The notes below the pieces were generated by a model. That model searched no databases. It was not told the origin of the DNA and worked only from the letters and a program-made list of their open reading frames with translations. Source: Mesorhizobium amorphae CCNWGS0123 (GTDB lineage Bacteria; Pseudomonadota; Alphaproteobacteria; Rhizobiales; Rhizobiaceae). Taken from it: 64,000 nt of DNA. Every line of letters starts with the position of its first letter. Positions within the stretch are counted from its first letter, which is position 1. The stretch lies in the NCBI RefSeq assembly GCF_001686985.1, contig NZ_CP015318.1, positions 5,888,001 to 5,952,000 of the forward strand. Reading direction: 5' to 3'. Shown one piece after another: positions 50,677-59,797 of this stretch. A program made the translations under genes and the position numbers.

Positions 50677-52731
50677 ATGAAGAAGTTTGCCGCCATTGCC
50701 GCCCTGTCGGCATCCACGCTTGGCCTGTCGGCCGGCGCATCCTTTGCCGACTACACACTGAACATCCTGCATATCAACGACTGGCACAGCCGCATCGAGG
50801 GCAACAACAAATACGAGTCGACCTGTTCGGCCGAAGAGGAGACCAAGGGCGAATGCATCGGCGGTGCCGGCCGCCTGATCACCGCGATCGCGCAGGAGCG
50901 CAAGAAGCTGGAAGGCCAGAATGTGCTGCTGCTCAGCGCCGGCGACAATTTCCAGGGCTCGCTGTTCTACACCACCTACAAGGGCAAGGTCGAAGGCGAG
51001 TTCCTCAACGAGATGAAATTCGACGCCATGGCGCTCGGCAATCACGAGTTCGACGATGGCGAGGCCGCACTGGCGCCGTTCCTCGACATGATCAAGTTCC
51101 CGGTGCTGGGCGCCAATGTGAAGGCCAACGCGCAATCCAAGCTCGGCGACCGCGTCAAGCCATCGATCGTGGTCGAAGTCGGCGGCCAGAAGATCGGCAT
51201 CATCGGCGCCGTCACCAACGACACGCCGGAACTGGCTACGCCTGGCCCCAACATCACCATCGAGGACGACGTCAAGTCGATCACGGCAGAGGTCGAGAAG
51301 CTGAAGGGCGAAGGCGTCAACAAGATCATCGCGGTGACCCATATCGGCTACAACCGCGAGCGCGACGTCATCGCCAAGATCCCCGGCATCGACGTGGTGG
51401 TCGGCGGCCACAGCCATACGCTTTTGTCGAACACCGATCCGAAGGCGGCAGGCCCCTATCCGACGATGGTCGACAACCCCGACGGCTATAAGGTGCCGGT
51501 CGTGCAGGCAGCGTCCTATTCGAAATATCTCGGCGAGTTCAAGGTCGTGTTCGACGACAATGGCGTCGTCAAGGAAGCCAGCGGCGATCCGATCTTTCTC
51601 GACAAGTCGATCACGCCCGATCCCGCCGTGCTCGCCCGCATCAAGGAGCTCGGCGCGCCGATCGAGGAACTGAAGAACAAGGAGGTGGCCGAGACCACCA
51701 AGCCGATCGACGGCAGCCGCGAGAACTGCCGCACCCGCGAGTGCGAGATGGGCAATCTCGTCTCCGACGCCATCCTCGACCGCGTCAAGAGCCAGGGCGT
51801 CGAGATCGTCATCTCGAACGGCGGCGGCCTGCGCGCCTCGATCGACCAGGGCACCGTGACCATGGGCGAAGTGCTGACCGTGCTGCCGTTCCAGAACACG
51901 CTGGCGACATTCAAGATCTCGGGCAAGGATCTCGTGGCCGGGCTGGAAAGCGGTCTCAGCCAGATCGAGGACGGCGCCGGGCGCTTCCCGCAGGTCGCCG
52001 GTCTGAAATATTCCTTCGACAAGTCGGTCGCGCCCAATGCCGGACGCGTCAAGTCGGTCGAGGTGATGGAAGGTGGCGCCTGGACGCCGCTCAATCCCGA
52101 CAAGGACTATCTGGTCGCCACCAACAACTATGTCCGCCAGGGCGGTGACGGTTACAAGGTGTTCGCCGAAAAGGCCCAGAACGCCTATGACTACGGTCCG
52201 GGCCTGGAGCAGGTGGTGGCCGACTATCTTGGCGCGCACCGGCCCTATACGCCCAAGCTCGACGGCCGCATCACCGAGATCGCCGCGACCGTTGCGGCGG
52301 CTCCCGCGGCAGAGCCTGCCAAGCCAGCCGCACCGGCTCCGGCAGCGGAACCGGCAAAGCCCGCAGAAGCAGCTCCCGCCGAGCCGGCGATGCCAGCCTT
52401 GCCGGACAACTCTGGCGACATCGCCACGACCCCGCCGACGGTTCCGGCCGAAACTGCTCCTGCGGCGCCCGCACCGGCGGAGCCTGCCAAACCCGCCGAA
52501 GCCGCACCCGCGACACCGGCCCCGGGCACGGAACCTGCCAAACCGGCAGAGGCAGCCGCGCCAGCCGAAGCCGGCCATGTCATCGTTGCCGGCGACACCT
52601 ACTGGGACCTGGCCAAGAAAGCCTATGGCGACGGCACCAAGTGGAAGGCGATTTCCGAAGCCAACAAGGGCTACGAGCCACGCCGGCTGCCGCTCGGTGC
52701 GACCCTGACCATTCCGCCTGCGGCGAAGTAG
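50677..52731 (+). CDS. 5'-nucleotidase/UshA-type metallophosphatase with C-terminal LysM
   Basis: A 684-residue secreted enzyme. Signal peptide at 1-24 (AALSASTLGLSAGASFA). The metallophosphatase domain carries LHINDWHSRIE, SAGDNFQGS, LGNHEFDDG and VVGGHSHT. The 5'-nucleotidase C-terminal domain follows (VISNGGGLRASIDQG, VATNNYVRQGGDGYKVF). A long AEPAKP-type linker then leads to a LysM domain at the C-terminus (HVIVAGDTYWDLAKKAYGDG). LysM binds peptidoglycan, so the nucleotidase would be held at the cell wall. The ATG follows GGGAGACGA; a longer frame exists. Confidence 0.9.
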   Translation: MKKFAAIAALSASTLGLSAGASFADYTLNILHINDWHSRIEGNNKYESTCSAEEETKGECIGGAGRLITAIAQERKKLEGQNVLLLSAGDNFQGSLFYTTYKGKVEGEFLNEMKFDAMALGNHEFDDGEAALAPFLDMIKFPVLGANVKANAQSKLGDRVKPSIVVEVGGQKIGIIGAVTNDTPELATPGPNITIEDDVKSITAEVEKLKGEGVNKIIAVTHIGYNRERDVIAKIPGIDVVVGGHSHTLLSNTDPKAAGPYPTMVDNPDGYKVPVVQAASYSKYLGEFKVVFDDNGVVKEASGDPIFLDKSITPDPAVLARIKELGAPIEELKNKEVAETTKPIDGSRENCRTRECEMGNLVSDAILDRVKSQGVEIVISNGGGLRASIDQGTVTMGEVLTVLPFQNTLATFKISGKDLVAGLESGLSQIEDGAGRFPQVAGLKYSFDKSVAPNAGRVKSVEVMEGGAWTPLNPDKDYLVATNNYVRQGGDGYKVFAEKAQNAYDYGPGLEQVVADYLGAHRPYTPKLDGRITEIAATVAAAPAAEPAKPAAPAPAAEPAKPAEAAPAEPAMPALPDNSGDIATTPPTVPAETAPAAPAPAEPAKPAEAAPATPAPGTEPAKPAEAAAPAEAGHVIVAGDTYWDLAKKAYGDGTKWKAISEANKGYEPRRLPLGATLTIPPAAK

Positions 52732-52750
52732 TCCTTTCGCAGAAACGCAC

Positions 52751-52780
52751 AACACCCGCCTGGGACACCAGGCGGGTGTT
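52751..52780 (+). terminator. Rho-independent terminator after the 5'-nucleotidase gene
   Basis: AACACCCGCCTGG GACA CCAGGCGGGTGTT, a perfect 13-bp stem with a 4-nt loop, followed by CTGCTTTC. The U-tract is weak but the stem is very stable. Confidence 0.82.
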
Positions 52781-52894
52781 CTGCTTTCAGGCGGGAACAA
52801 GCTAAGGTGCGGCCAGACGCAGCATTGAAAACCGGCGCGGCATCGTTAGTTTCGCCGCGACACCGCCGGTCTGGCACAGTGTCCGGAGACATCT

Positions 52895-53959
52895 ATGACG
52901 CTTTCCAGCCCCGCCGATCCTAAAGCCGCGAAGGCGCTTGGCCCGCCGCCGGCGGATCATGCGCCGCTCAAGGCGGGAAAGATCGGGGTCATGCTGATCA
53001 ATCTCGGCACGCCCGACGGCACCGACTTCAAGCCGATGTGGCGCTATTTGAGGGAATTCCTCTCCGATCCGCGGGTGATCGAGTTGAATAAGGCGATCTG
53101 GTACCCGATCCTCTATGGTCTGGTCCTCACCACCAGGCCGAAGAAATCGGGCGCCAATTACGCCAGGATCTGGAACCGGGAGAAGAACGAGTCGCCGCTG
53201 CGCACCTACACCCGCGCCCAGGCTGAGAAGCTTGGCCAAGCGCTCGGTGACCTGCCCGAAATCGTCGTCGACTGGGCGATGCGCTACGGCAATCCCTCGA
53301 CGGCGAGCGTCGCCCAAAGGTTAGTCGAGCAAGGCTGCGACCGCATCCTGTCCTTCCCGCTCTATCCGCAATATTCGGCAACGACGACGGCGACCGCCAA
53401 CGACCAGCTGTTTCGCGCCCTGATGAAGATGCGCGCGGCACCCGCGATCCGCAGCGTGCCGCCCTACTATGCCGAACCTGTCTATATCGACGCGCTCGCC
53501 CGTTCGATCGAACGGCATCTGGCGACCCTCGACTTCGAGCCGGAGGTGGTCATCACCTCCTATCACGGCATCCCGAAGCCCTATTCAGACAAGGGCGATC
53601 CCTATCAGGCCCATTGCCTGGAGACGACACGGCTGCTGCGCCAAAAGCTCGGCTGGAGCGACGACAGACTGATCACCACCTTCCAGTCGCGCTTCGGCGC
53701 GCAGGAATGGCTGCAGCCCTACACCGACAAGACGGTGGAGAAACTCGGGCATGACGGCGTGAAGTCGATCGCCATCGTCAATCCGGGCTTTTCCGTCGAC
53801 TGCATCGAGACGCTGGACGAGATCGGCCGCGAGGCCGCCGAAACCTTCCATCACGCCGGTGGCGAGAAATTCGCCCACATCCCCTGTCTCAACGACAGCG
53901 CTGAGGGCATGGCCGTGATCGAGGCGATGGTGCGGCGCGAGCTGGCGGGTTGGGTCTGA
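52895..53959 (+). CDS. hemH: Ferrochelatase
   Basis: A 354-residue ferrochelatase. VMLINLGTPDGTDFKPMWRYLREFLSDPRV at about 34-62, then YPQYSATTTATAND, the metal-binding SYHGIPKPYSDKGDPYQAHC region, and FQSRFGAQEWLQPYT. The active-site His is in SYHGIPK. It inserts iron into protoporphyrin IX, the last step of haem synthesis. The ATG follows CGGAGA. Single gene. Confidence 0.95.
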   Translation: MTLSSPADPKAAKALGPPPADHAPLKAGKIGVMLINLGTPDGTDFKPMWRYLREFLSDPRVIELNKAIWYPILYGLVLTTRPKKSGANYARIWNREKNESPLRTYTRAQAEKLGQALGDLPEIVVDWAMRYGNPSTASVAQRLVEQGCDRILSFPLYPQYSATTTATANDQLFRALMKMRAAPAIRSVPPYYAEPVYIDALARSIERHLATLDFEPEVVITSYHGIPKPYSDKGDPYQAHCLETTRLLRQKLGWSDDRLITTFQSRFGAQEWLQPYTDKTVEKLGHDGVKSIAIVNPGFSVDCIETLDEIGREAAETFHHAGGEKFAHIPCLNDSAEGMAVIEAMVRRELAGWV

Positions 53960-54103
53960 AGTGGCCCGTCGGCCGCTATGAAAAAGTCTATGCACTAATA
54001 ATCCGCGATCACCTGATTGTAACGTTATTGAAACATACATAAGTCTTTGGTGAAGTCGGTTGCATGGAATCAACGCCATGGCCGGCATCTGAGGGAGATT
54101 TAA

Positions 54104-55054
54104 ATGGACTTCAGTGGTTTCGGTATTGCGATTGGTGCGCTTGCCTTTCTGGTGTTGGTGCTTCTTATCAAAGGCATCAGGACAATCCCGCAAGGCTACA
54201 ATTATACGGTGGAGCGTTTTGGCCGTTACACCAAGACACTGAGCCCCGGCCTTAACCTGATCGTCCCGTTCGTCGACCGCATCGGCGCCAAGATGAACAT
54301 GATGGAGCAGGTGCTCGACGTTCCGAGCCAGGAAATCATCACCCGCGACAACGCCATCGTTGGCGTCGACGGCATCGCCTTCTACCAAATCCTCAATGCG
54401 GCGCAGGCCGCCTACCAAGTCTCTGGACTTGAAAATGCCATCCTGAACCTGACGATGACCAACATCCGTACCGTCATGGGTTCGATGGACCTCGACGAAT
54501 TGCTGTCGAACCGCGACGCCATCAACGAGCGCCTGCTGCGCGTCGTCGACGAGGCGGCGCATCCGTGGGGCATCAAGATCACCCGCGTCGAGATCAAGGA
54601 CATCAATCCGCCGGCCAACCTCATCGAATCGATGGGTCGGCAGATGACCGCCGAGCGCAACAAGCGCGCTCAGATTCTGGCCGCCGAAGGCCTCAAGCAG
54701 TCGCAAATCCTCGAAGCCGAAGGCCGCAAGGAAGCCGCCTTCCGCGACGCCGAGGCGCGCGAACGCTCGGCCGAGGCCGAAGCGCGCGCTACGCAGGTCG
54801 TCTCCGAGGCCATCTCCAAGGGTGACGTACAGGCGCTCAACTACTTCGTAGCGCTGAAATACACCGAGGCGATGGGCAAGATCGGCACCGCCACCAACAG
54901 CAAGGTCGTGCTGATGCCGATGGAAGCCTCGTCGCTGATCGGCTCGCTGGGCGGCATTGGCGAAATCGCCAAAGAGGTGTTTCGCAGCGAAGGCACTGCC
55001 GGCGCTGCGCGGCAGGCTGCCCGGCCTCCGGTGGTTCGCCCAAGCGATAACTGA
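54104..55054 (+). CDS. SPFH/stomatin-type membrane protease regulator (QmcA-like)
   Basis: A 316-residue SPFH protein. One N-terminal membrane helix ([13 protein letters not shown]), then the band-7 domain [29 protein letters not shown] and [30 protein letters not shown]-terminal coiled coil ([20 protein letters not shown]) follows. It forms membrane rings that shield or regulate proteases such as FtsH. The ATG follows GAGGGAGATTTAA. The NfeD gene is 37 bp downstream, the usual partner. Confidence 0.92.
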   Translation: MDFSGFGIAIGALAFLVLVLLIKGIRTIPQGYNYTVERFGRYTKTLSPGLNLIVPFVDRIGAKMNMMEQVLDVPSQEIITRDNAIVGVDGIAFYQILNAAQAAYQVSGLENAILNLTMTNIRTVMGSMDLDELLSNRDAINERLLRVVDEAAHPWGIKITRVEIKDINPPANLIESMGRQMTAERNKRAQILAAEGLKQSQILEAEGRKEAAFRDAEARERSAEAEARATQVVSEAISKGDVQALNYFVALKYTEAMGKIGTATNSKVVLMPMEASSLIGSLGGIGEIAKEVFRSEGTAGAARQAARPPVVRPSDN

Positions 55055-55091
55055 GATCAGGCGACAACTGAGATCATAGGAGCATACTCCC

Positions 55092-55556
55092 ATGTTCGAA
55101 CGCATCATTTCTGAACTTGGTCCGTGGAACTGGATGGTTCTGGGCTTCGTCCTCCTGGTGATGGAGGTCATCGCGCCAGGCATCTTCATGCTGTGGATCG
55201 GCATCGCCGCGCTGCTGATCGGCCTGGTTTCCCTGCTCATCTGGGATGCAAGCTTCTGGACCTGGGAAGTCCAGGTCCTCGCCTTCCTGGCGCTGTCGCT
55301 GGTCTCGGCCTTCGTCGGCAAGAAGCTGGTTGGCGGGCGTCATGACTCGACCGACCAGCCACTGCTCAACCGCCGCGGCGCGCAGATGGTCGGCAAGATG
55401 GCTACCCTTGCCGAACCGATCAAGGACGGGCGCGGCCGCATCAAGCTCGGCGACACGCTGTGGCGCGTCTCGGGTCCCGACCTGCCGGCCGGCACACAGG
55501 TGCGCGTCGTCAGTTCGGCCGACACCGATCTGGAACTGACGGTCGAGGCTGTCTGA
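55092..55556 (+). CDS. NfeD-family membrane protein
   Basis: A 154-residue membrane protein of the NfeD short form. About three helices (WMVLGFVLLVMEVIAPGIFM, then LWIGIAALLIGLVSLLIW), and a C-terminal OB-type domain (GAQMVGKMATLAEPIKDGRG and LPAGTQVRVVSSADTDLELTV). NfeD partners SPFH proteins. The ATG is preceded by AGGAGC at the right distance. Co-transcribed with the SPFH gene. Confidence 0.9.
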   Translation: MFERIISELGPWNWMVLGFVLLVMEVIAPGIFMLWIGIAALLIGLVSLLIWDASFWTWEVQVLAFLALSLVSAFVGKKLVGGRHDSTDQPLLNRRGAQMVGKMATLAEPIKDGRGRIKLGDTLWRVSGPDLPAGTQVRVVSSADTDLELTVEAV

Positions 55557-55560
55557 TCGC

Positions 55561-55583
55561 CCGAAAGCGCGCAGCGCTTTCGG
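55561..55583. terminator. Hairpin between nfeD and kdsD
   Basis: CCGAAAGCGC GCA GCGCTTTCGG, a perfect 10-bp palindrome starting 4 bp after the NfeD stop, in the gap between two convergent genes. No U-tract follows in either direction, so termination is uncertain. Confidence 0.5.
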
Positions 55584-55642
55584 AACAGAAAATCAGGGCG
55601 CGTCGCGTAGGGCTTCCCGAACGTGACGCTCCTTGAATTCTT

Positions 55643-56644
55643 TCAGGCTGCGCCGATGCGCAGCAGATCGTGGAGATGGACCAGTCCCACCGGACGCCCG
55701 CCCTCGACCACCATCAGGCTGGTGATGGCCGAAGTGTTGATGGTCTGCAGCGCCGTCGCCACCAGCGTGTCCGGGCTCGCCGTTTTTGGCTGCCTGGTCA
55801 TCACCTGGTCGACGCTCATCGCCAAAAGGTCGTTGGCGATATGGCGGCGGATATCGCCGTCGGTGATGATGCCTATCAGCGCGCCATCCACGGCCGTAAT
55901 CGCCACGCAGCCAAACCCCTTGCGCGACAATTCGAGGATCGCATCCTGCATTCCGGTCCCCGTCGGCACCAGAGGCAGCCTGTCGCCGACATGCATGATC
56001 TCGCGGATCTGCGTCAGGTTGGCGCCGAGCTGGCCGCCGGGATGGAAGGTGCGGAAATGATCCGGCGTGAAGCCGCGCGCCTCGAGCAGCGCGATGGCCA
56101 GCGCATCGCCCATGATCAGCTGAAGCAGCGTAGACGTCGTCGGCGCAAGACCGTGCGGACAGGCTTCCGGCGCCGGCGGCAAAATCAGCACCACATCGGC
56201 CGCGCGCGCCAGCGCTGAGGTGGCGCCGGAGGTGATGGCGATCAGCGGGATCGAAAAGCGCCGGGAATAGGCGACGATCCCCATCAATTCCTTACTCTCG
56301 CCGGACCATGACATGGCGATGATGGCATCGTCCTTGGCGATCATGCCGAGATCGCCATGATTGGCCTCGGCCGGATGGACGAAGAAGGCGGGCGTGCCGG
56401 TCGAGGCAAGCGTCGCGGCGATCTTCGAACCGATATGACCGCTCTTGCCGACGCCGGTGACGATGACGCGGCCATCGATCCGCGAGACGATGGCGACGGC
56501 CCGCGCGAACGGCTCGGCCAGTCCGTCTTCGAGCGCCGCGGCAAGTGCCGCGACACCGGCCTGCTCGGTCGCCACCGTTCTCAGCGCCGAATCGATCGCG
56601 GCCTGCCTGTCCGGCTGCTTCTTTTCTGGGGACCCCGCATGCAT
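55643..56644 (-). CDS. kdsD: Arabinose-5-phosphate isomerase (KdsD/KpsF, SIS + CBS)
   Basis: A 333-residue protein with an N-terminal SIS domain (VTGVGKSGHIGSKIAATLAS, MSWSGESKEL) and two C-terminal CBS repeats (LVPTGTGMQDAILELSRKGF onward). The SIS motifs and active-site layout match D-arabinose-5-phosphate isomerase, which supplies KDO precursors for lipopolysaccharide. The ATG (MHAGSP) was chosen over an earlier in-frame start; the SIS domain begins about 35 residues later. It diverges from the outer-membrane barrel gene. Confidence 0.9.
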   Translation of the reverse strand: MHAGSPEKKQPDRQAAIDSALRTVATEQAGVAALAAALEDGLAEPFARAVAIVSRIDGRVIVTGVGKSGHIGSKIAATLASTGTPAFFVHPAEANHGDLGMIAKDDAIIAMSWSGESKELMGIVAYSRRFSIPLIAITSGATSALARAADVVLILPPAPEACPHGLAPTTSTLLQLIMGDALAIALLEARGFTPDHFRTFHPGGQLGANLTQIREIMHVGDRLPLVPTGTGMQDAILELSRKGFGCVAITAVDGALIGIITDGDIRRHIANDLLAMSVDQVMTRQPKTASPDTLVATALQTINTSAITSLMVVEGGRPVGLVHLHDLLRIGAA

Positions 56645-56803
56645 GCCGATGCGATTAGCGCTTTGCCGCACGCCTGTCCAACAGAAATGGCTGTTAGCGT
56701 CCGGGTATCGGACCGCGCGGACTTCGAAATCGTGCCACCAGACCGTGCTGGACGCCACCGCCTCAACCCTCCGTTAACCATCCCCATTTACGGTTCGGTA
56801 AGT

Positions 56804-58621
56804 ATGGCGCGCGCATGCGCCGCGCAAGCAGTGGTGACGATGTCGCGGGCCCAGCCTGAAACGAAACGAGGTCTCAGGGACAAAACCGTCAGCACCTTGC
56901 TGCTGGCGGCCAGTGTCCTGGCTTTGCTGCGTCCGATACCGCTTTACGCTCAGGAAACCGAGCTGCGCGGCGAGGTTTCGGAATCGGCGATCCTGGCCGA
57001 CCAGCAGCGCAGGGCCAGGCAGTTGGGTATGGCCAGCTCCCAGGACCAGCAGGCACCGACGAACGCAGCCGCAACGGACGACGCGCCGGCGGACACCTAC
57101 CAGCCGGCCAGCCCCGGCGCGGTGCCCGACGACACCGACGCGACAGGCGCAACCAGCATTTTCGATCAGCCCGCTGCCACCGACGACACATCGGCCGACG
57201 AGGCGGCTCCGGTCAGGCCCCGCCGGCTCTCGACCGCAAGACAGCGTGCCGCCGACCAGGACAAGGCCAAGGACGCCAAGGCCAAGGCCGCCGACAAGAA
57301 GAAGGCGAAAAAGACCACCGACGCGACTGCAAGCGCAGCCGGCACGGACGACACCGAGACCACCGACGCCGACCAGGACACGGCCAACCGCCGCGCCGTC
57401 ACCGTCGACAGCGCCGACAGGCAGAAGCTCGATCCCGGCGCCGAACGCACCGGTTCCATCGAAGGACAGGACAAGAAACCCGAGGACGACCCCTTCGCCG
57501 CGACCGGCATCAAGGTCGGTTCCTTCCTCTTCAGGCCAACGCTGGAGCAGGGCCTGACGTCGTCGTCCAACGCCGATTCCAGCAGCGGCGGCACGCCGGC
57601 GCTGCTTTCGGAAACTGCGCTGCGTTTTTCCGCCGCCTCCGACTGGCGCGAGAATTCGGCCTTCATCAACGGCTATGGCATCTTTCGCAAGACCGTGTCC
57701 GGCGACGAGATCTCCGACGCGCAAGGGCGGATCGAGGGAACGCTAAACGTCGATCTCGACAACGAGCTGCGCGCCATCGCCAAGCTCGGTTACGAAGCCG
57801 TGCCGGAATCGGCCTCCTCGCCGGACGCCATTGCCGGGGTCTCCTCGCAGCCGCTGCGCCAGACCGTCAACGGCAGCCTCGGTATCGAGAAGGATGTCGG
57901 CAAGATGCGCTACACGCTGACCGGCGCGGTGACGCACGACTTCTACGGCGACGCCGATCTTTCAGACGGCACATCGCTGTCGCAGAAGGACCGCGACTCC
58001 ACCCTCTACACCGCGACCTTGCGCACCGGTTACGAAATCTCTCCGGCGCTCATCCCGTTCACTGAGGTCGAGGTCGGGCGCAGGGACTATGATCTGCGCT
58101 CAGACAGCAATGGGTTCGAACGCTCCTCGACGCGGCTTGGCGCGCGCGCCGGCCTTGAGATCGACATGGGAGACAAGCTTGCCGGCGAATTCTCGGCGGG
58201 CTGGCTGCGGGAGGCGATCGACGACAATAGCCTGGAAGCGATTTCAGGCCCGACAGTGAATGCCGATCTCAAATGGTCGCCCGAGCGCGGCACCACGATC
58301 GGACTGACCGGCCAGACCACCATCGAGGACACCACGACCGCCGCCCAAAGCGGCGACATCCTCTATTCCGGCCGGCTCACCGGCGAGCGGCAGATCCGAG
58401 CCAATCTGACGGCGAACGCGGCACTCGGCGTCGACTGGCGCGACTATGTCGGCATCGATGGTCATGACCTGGTGCTGAGCGCCGAGAGCAGCCTGACATG
58501 GTGGCTGAACCGCTATGCCGGCCTCACCACCCGGGTCAGGACTGAGAAACTGACCAGCAACCTGCCCGGCCGCGACTACACCGCCAACAGCATCTTCCTT
58601 GGCGTGAAGGTGCAGCGGTAG
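56804..58621 (+). CDS. Outer-membrane beta-barrel protein with charged low-complexity N-terminal region
   Basis: A 605-residue exported protein. A hydrophobic segment TVSTLLLAASVLALLRPIPLYA is the signal peptide, cleaved after YAQ or so. About 150 residues follow that are rich in Ala, Asp, Lys and Thr. From about residue 225 there are alternating strands with aromatic ends (FINGYGIFRKTV, RYTLTGAVTHDFYGD), the pattern of the BBP2-type outer-membrane beta-barrel family, ending VQR. The family is linked to surface polysaccharide loci in several bacteria. ATG at 56804; ATG 12 codons later is an alternative start. Confidence 0.8.
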   Translation: MARACAAQAVVTMSRAQPETKRGLRDKTVSTLLLAASVLALLRPIPLYAQETELRGEVSESAILADQQRRARQLGMASSQDQQAPTNAAATDDAPADTYQPASPGAVPDDTDATGATSIFDQPAATDDTSADEAAPVRPRRLSTARQRAADQDKAKDAKAKAADKKKAKKTTDATASAAGTDDTETTDADQDTANRRAVTVDSADRQKLDPGAERTGSIEGQDKKPEDDPFAATGIKVGSFLFRPTLEQGLTSSSNADSSSGGTPALLSETALRFSAASDWRENSAFINGYGIFRKTVSGDEISDAQGRIEGTLNVDLDNELRAIAKLGYEAVPESASSPDAIAGVSSQPLRQTVNGSLGIEKDVGKMRYTLTGAVTHDFYGDADLSDGTSLSQKDRDSTLYTATLRTGYEISPALIPFTEVEVGRRDYDLRSDSNGFERSSTRLGARAGLEIDMGDKLAGEFSAGWLREAIDDNSLEAISGPTVNADLKWSPERGTTIGLTGQTTIEDTTTAAQSGDILYSGRLTGERQIRANLTANAALGVDWRDYVGIDGHDLVLSAESSLTWWLNRYAGLTTRVRTEKLTSNLPGRDYTANSIFLGVKVQR

Positions 58622-58682
58622 CGCCAGAAATGGCTGGGAAGCCGGCCGTTCGCAGGCGGCATCACTTGAACACCTGCATGCG

Positions 58683-59588
58683 CTAGAGGGCGGCGCCGCG
58701 GCGCTCGGAGGGCTTCATCTCATCGAGCAGCGTGCGTATGACACCGCGCATGTTTTCGTTCATGTCGTTACGCCACAGGGCGAACGCGACATTGGCTTCG
58801 ACGAAGCCTTCCGGCGAACCGCAATCGAAGGTGCGGCCCTGATAGTGGTAGCCGTAGAAGGGTTGCTGCTTTTCAAGCTTCAGCATCCCGTCGGTAAGCT
58901 GGATCTCGTTGCCGGCGCCGCGCTCCTGGCTTTCGAGGATTCCGAATATCTCCGGCTGCAGGATATAGCGGCCGTTGATGAACAGGTTGGACGGCGCGGT
59001 GCCCGTCTTCGGCTTCTCGACCATGCCGGTGATGCGGAAGCCGTGATGCGTATCCTCGCCGCGGCCGACGATGCCGTATTTGTGCGCCTCGGCCGGATCG
59101 CATTCCTGCACCGCGATGATGTTGTTGCCGGTCTCGGCATAGAGTTCGACCATGTCCTTCATGCAGCTCTTTTCCGACTGCATGATCATGTCGGGCAAAA
59201 GCAGCGCGAAGGGCTCGTCGCCGACCAGCTCACGCGCGCACCAGACGGCATGGCCAAGCCCCATCGGCACCTGCTGGCGGGTGAAGCTGGTCTGGCCGGG
59301 CGCCGGCTGCAGCCGCTGCAGGCGGGCGAGCTGGTCGTCCTTGCCGCGCTGCGCAAGCGTGTCGTAGAGCTCGAACTGGACGTCGAAATGATCCTCGATG
59401 ACCGCCTTGTTGCGGCCGGTGACGAAGATGAAGTGCTCGATCCCCGCATCGCGCGCCTCGTCCACGACATACTGGATGACCGGCCTGTCGACGACCGTCA
59501 GCATTTCCTTCGGGATGGCCTTGGTGGCCGGGAGGAACCGCGTGCCGAGGCCGGCGACCGGGAAGACTGCCTTGCGAACTCTCTTCAT
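58683..59588 (-). CDS. galU: UTP-glucose-1-phosphate uridylyltransferase
   Basis: A 301-residue nucleotidyltransferase. The nucleotide-binding loop [18 protein letters not shown] is at about 15-32, with [19 protein letters not shown]-like [10 protein letters not shown] and the sugar-binding VEKPKTG. It makes UDP-glucose for exopolysaccharide, LPS and cyclic glucan. The ATG ([10 protein letters not shown]) starts the fold; the earlier start adds 25 unrelated residues. It converges with the barrel gene. Confidence 0.94.
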   Translation of the reverse strand: MKRVRKAVFPVAGLGTRFLPATKAIPKEMLTVVDRPVIQYVVDEARDAGIEHFIFVTGRNKAVIEDHFDVQFELYDTLAQRGKDDQLARLQRLQPAPGQTSFTRQQVPMGLGHAVWCARELVGDEPFALLLPDMIMQSEKSCMKDMVELYAETGNNIIAVQECDPAEAHKYGIVGRGEDTHHGFRITGMVEKPKTGTAPSNLFINGRYILQPEIFGILESQERGAGNEIQLTDGMLKLEKQQPFYGYHYQGRTFDCGSPEGFVEANVAFALWRNDMNENMRGVIRTLLDEMKPSERRGAAL

Positions 59589-59797
59589 GCTGTCAATTAT
59601 CCGTTTGAGGGCCCGCTCCGCAATCCCGTTCTGAGACATTTTCGCGCCGGAATCGAGACGCATACAAGAGCAGGACCAAACATTGCAGTGCGTAAAGCAT
59701 CGAGGCGTCTTTTCGTTCCCGACCCCACCTATGGTAAACTAAATGCTAACCGGGTTCGGCGATGAATGATCTTCCTGATATGACGAAGGAGGAAAAG

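Noticed and set aside
50539-52800. Long minus-strand open frame opposite the 5'-nucleotidase gene
   Set aside because: Gly/Arg-rich antisense artefact; the plus-strand gene has all metallophosphatase motifs.
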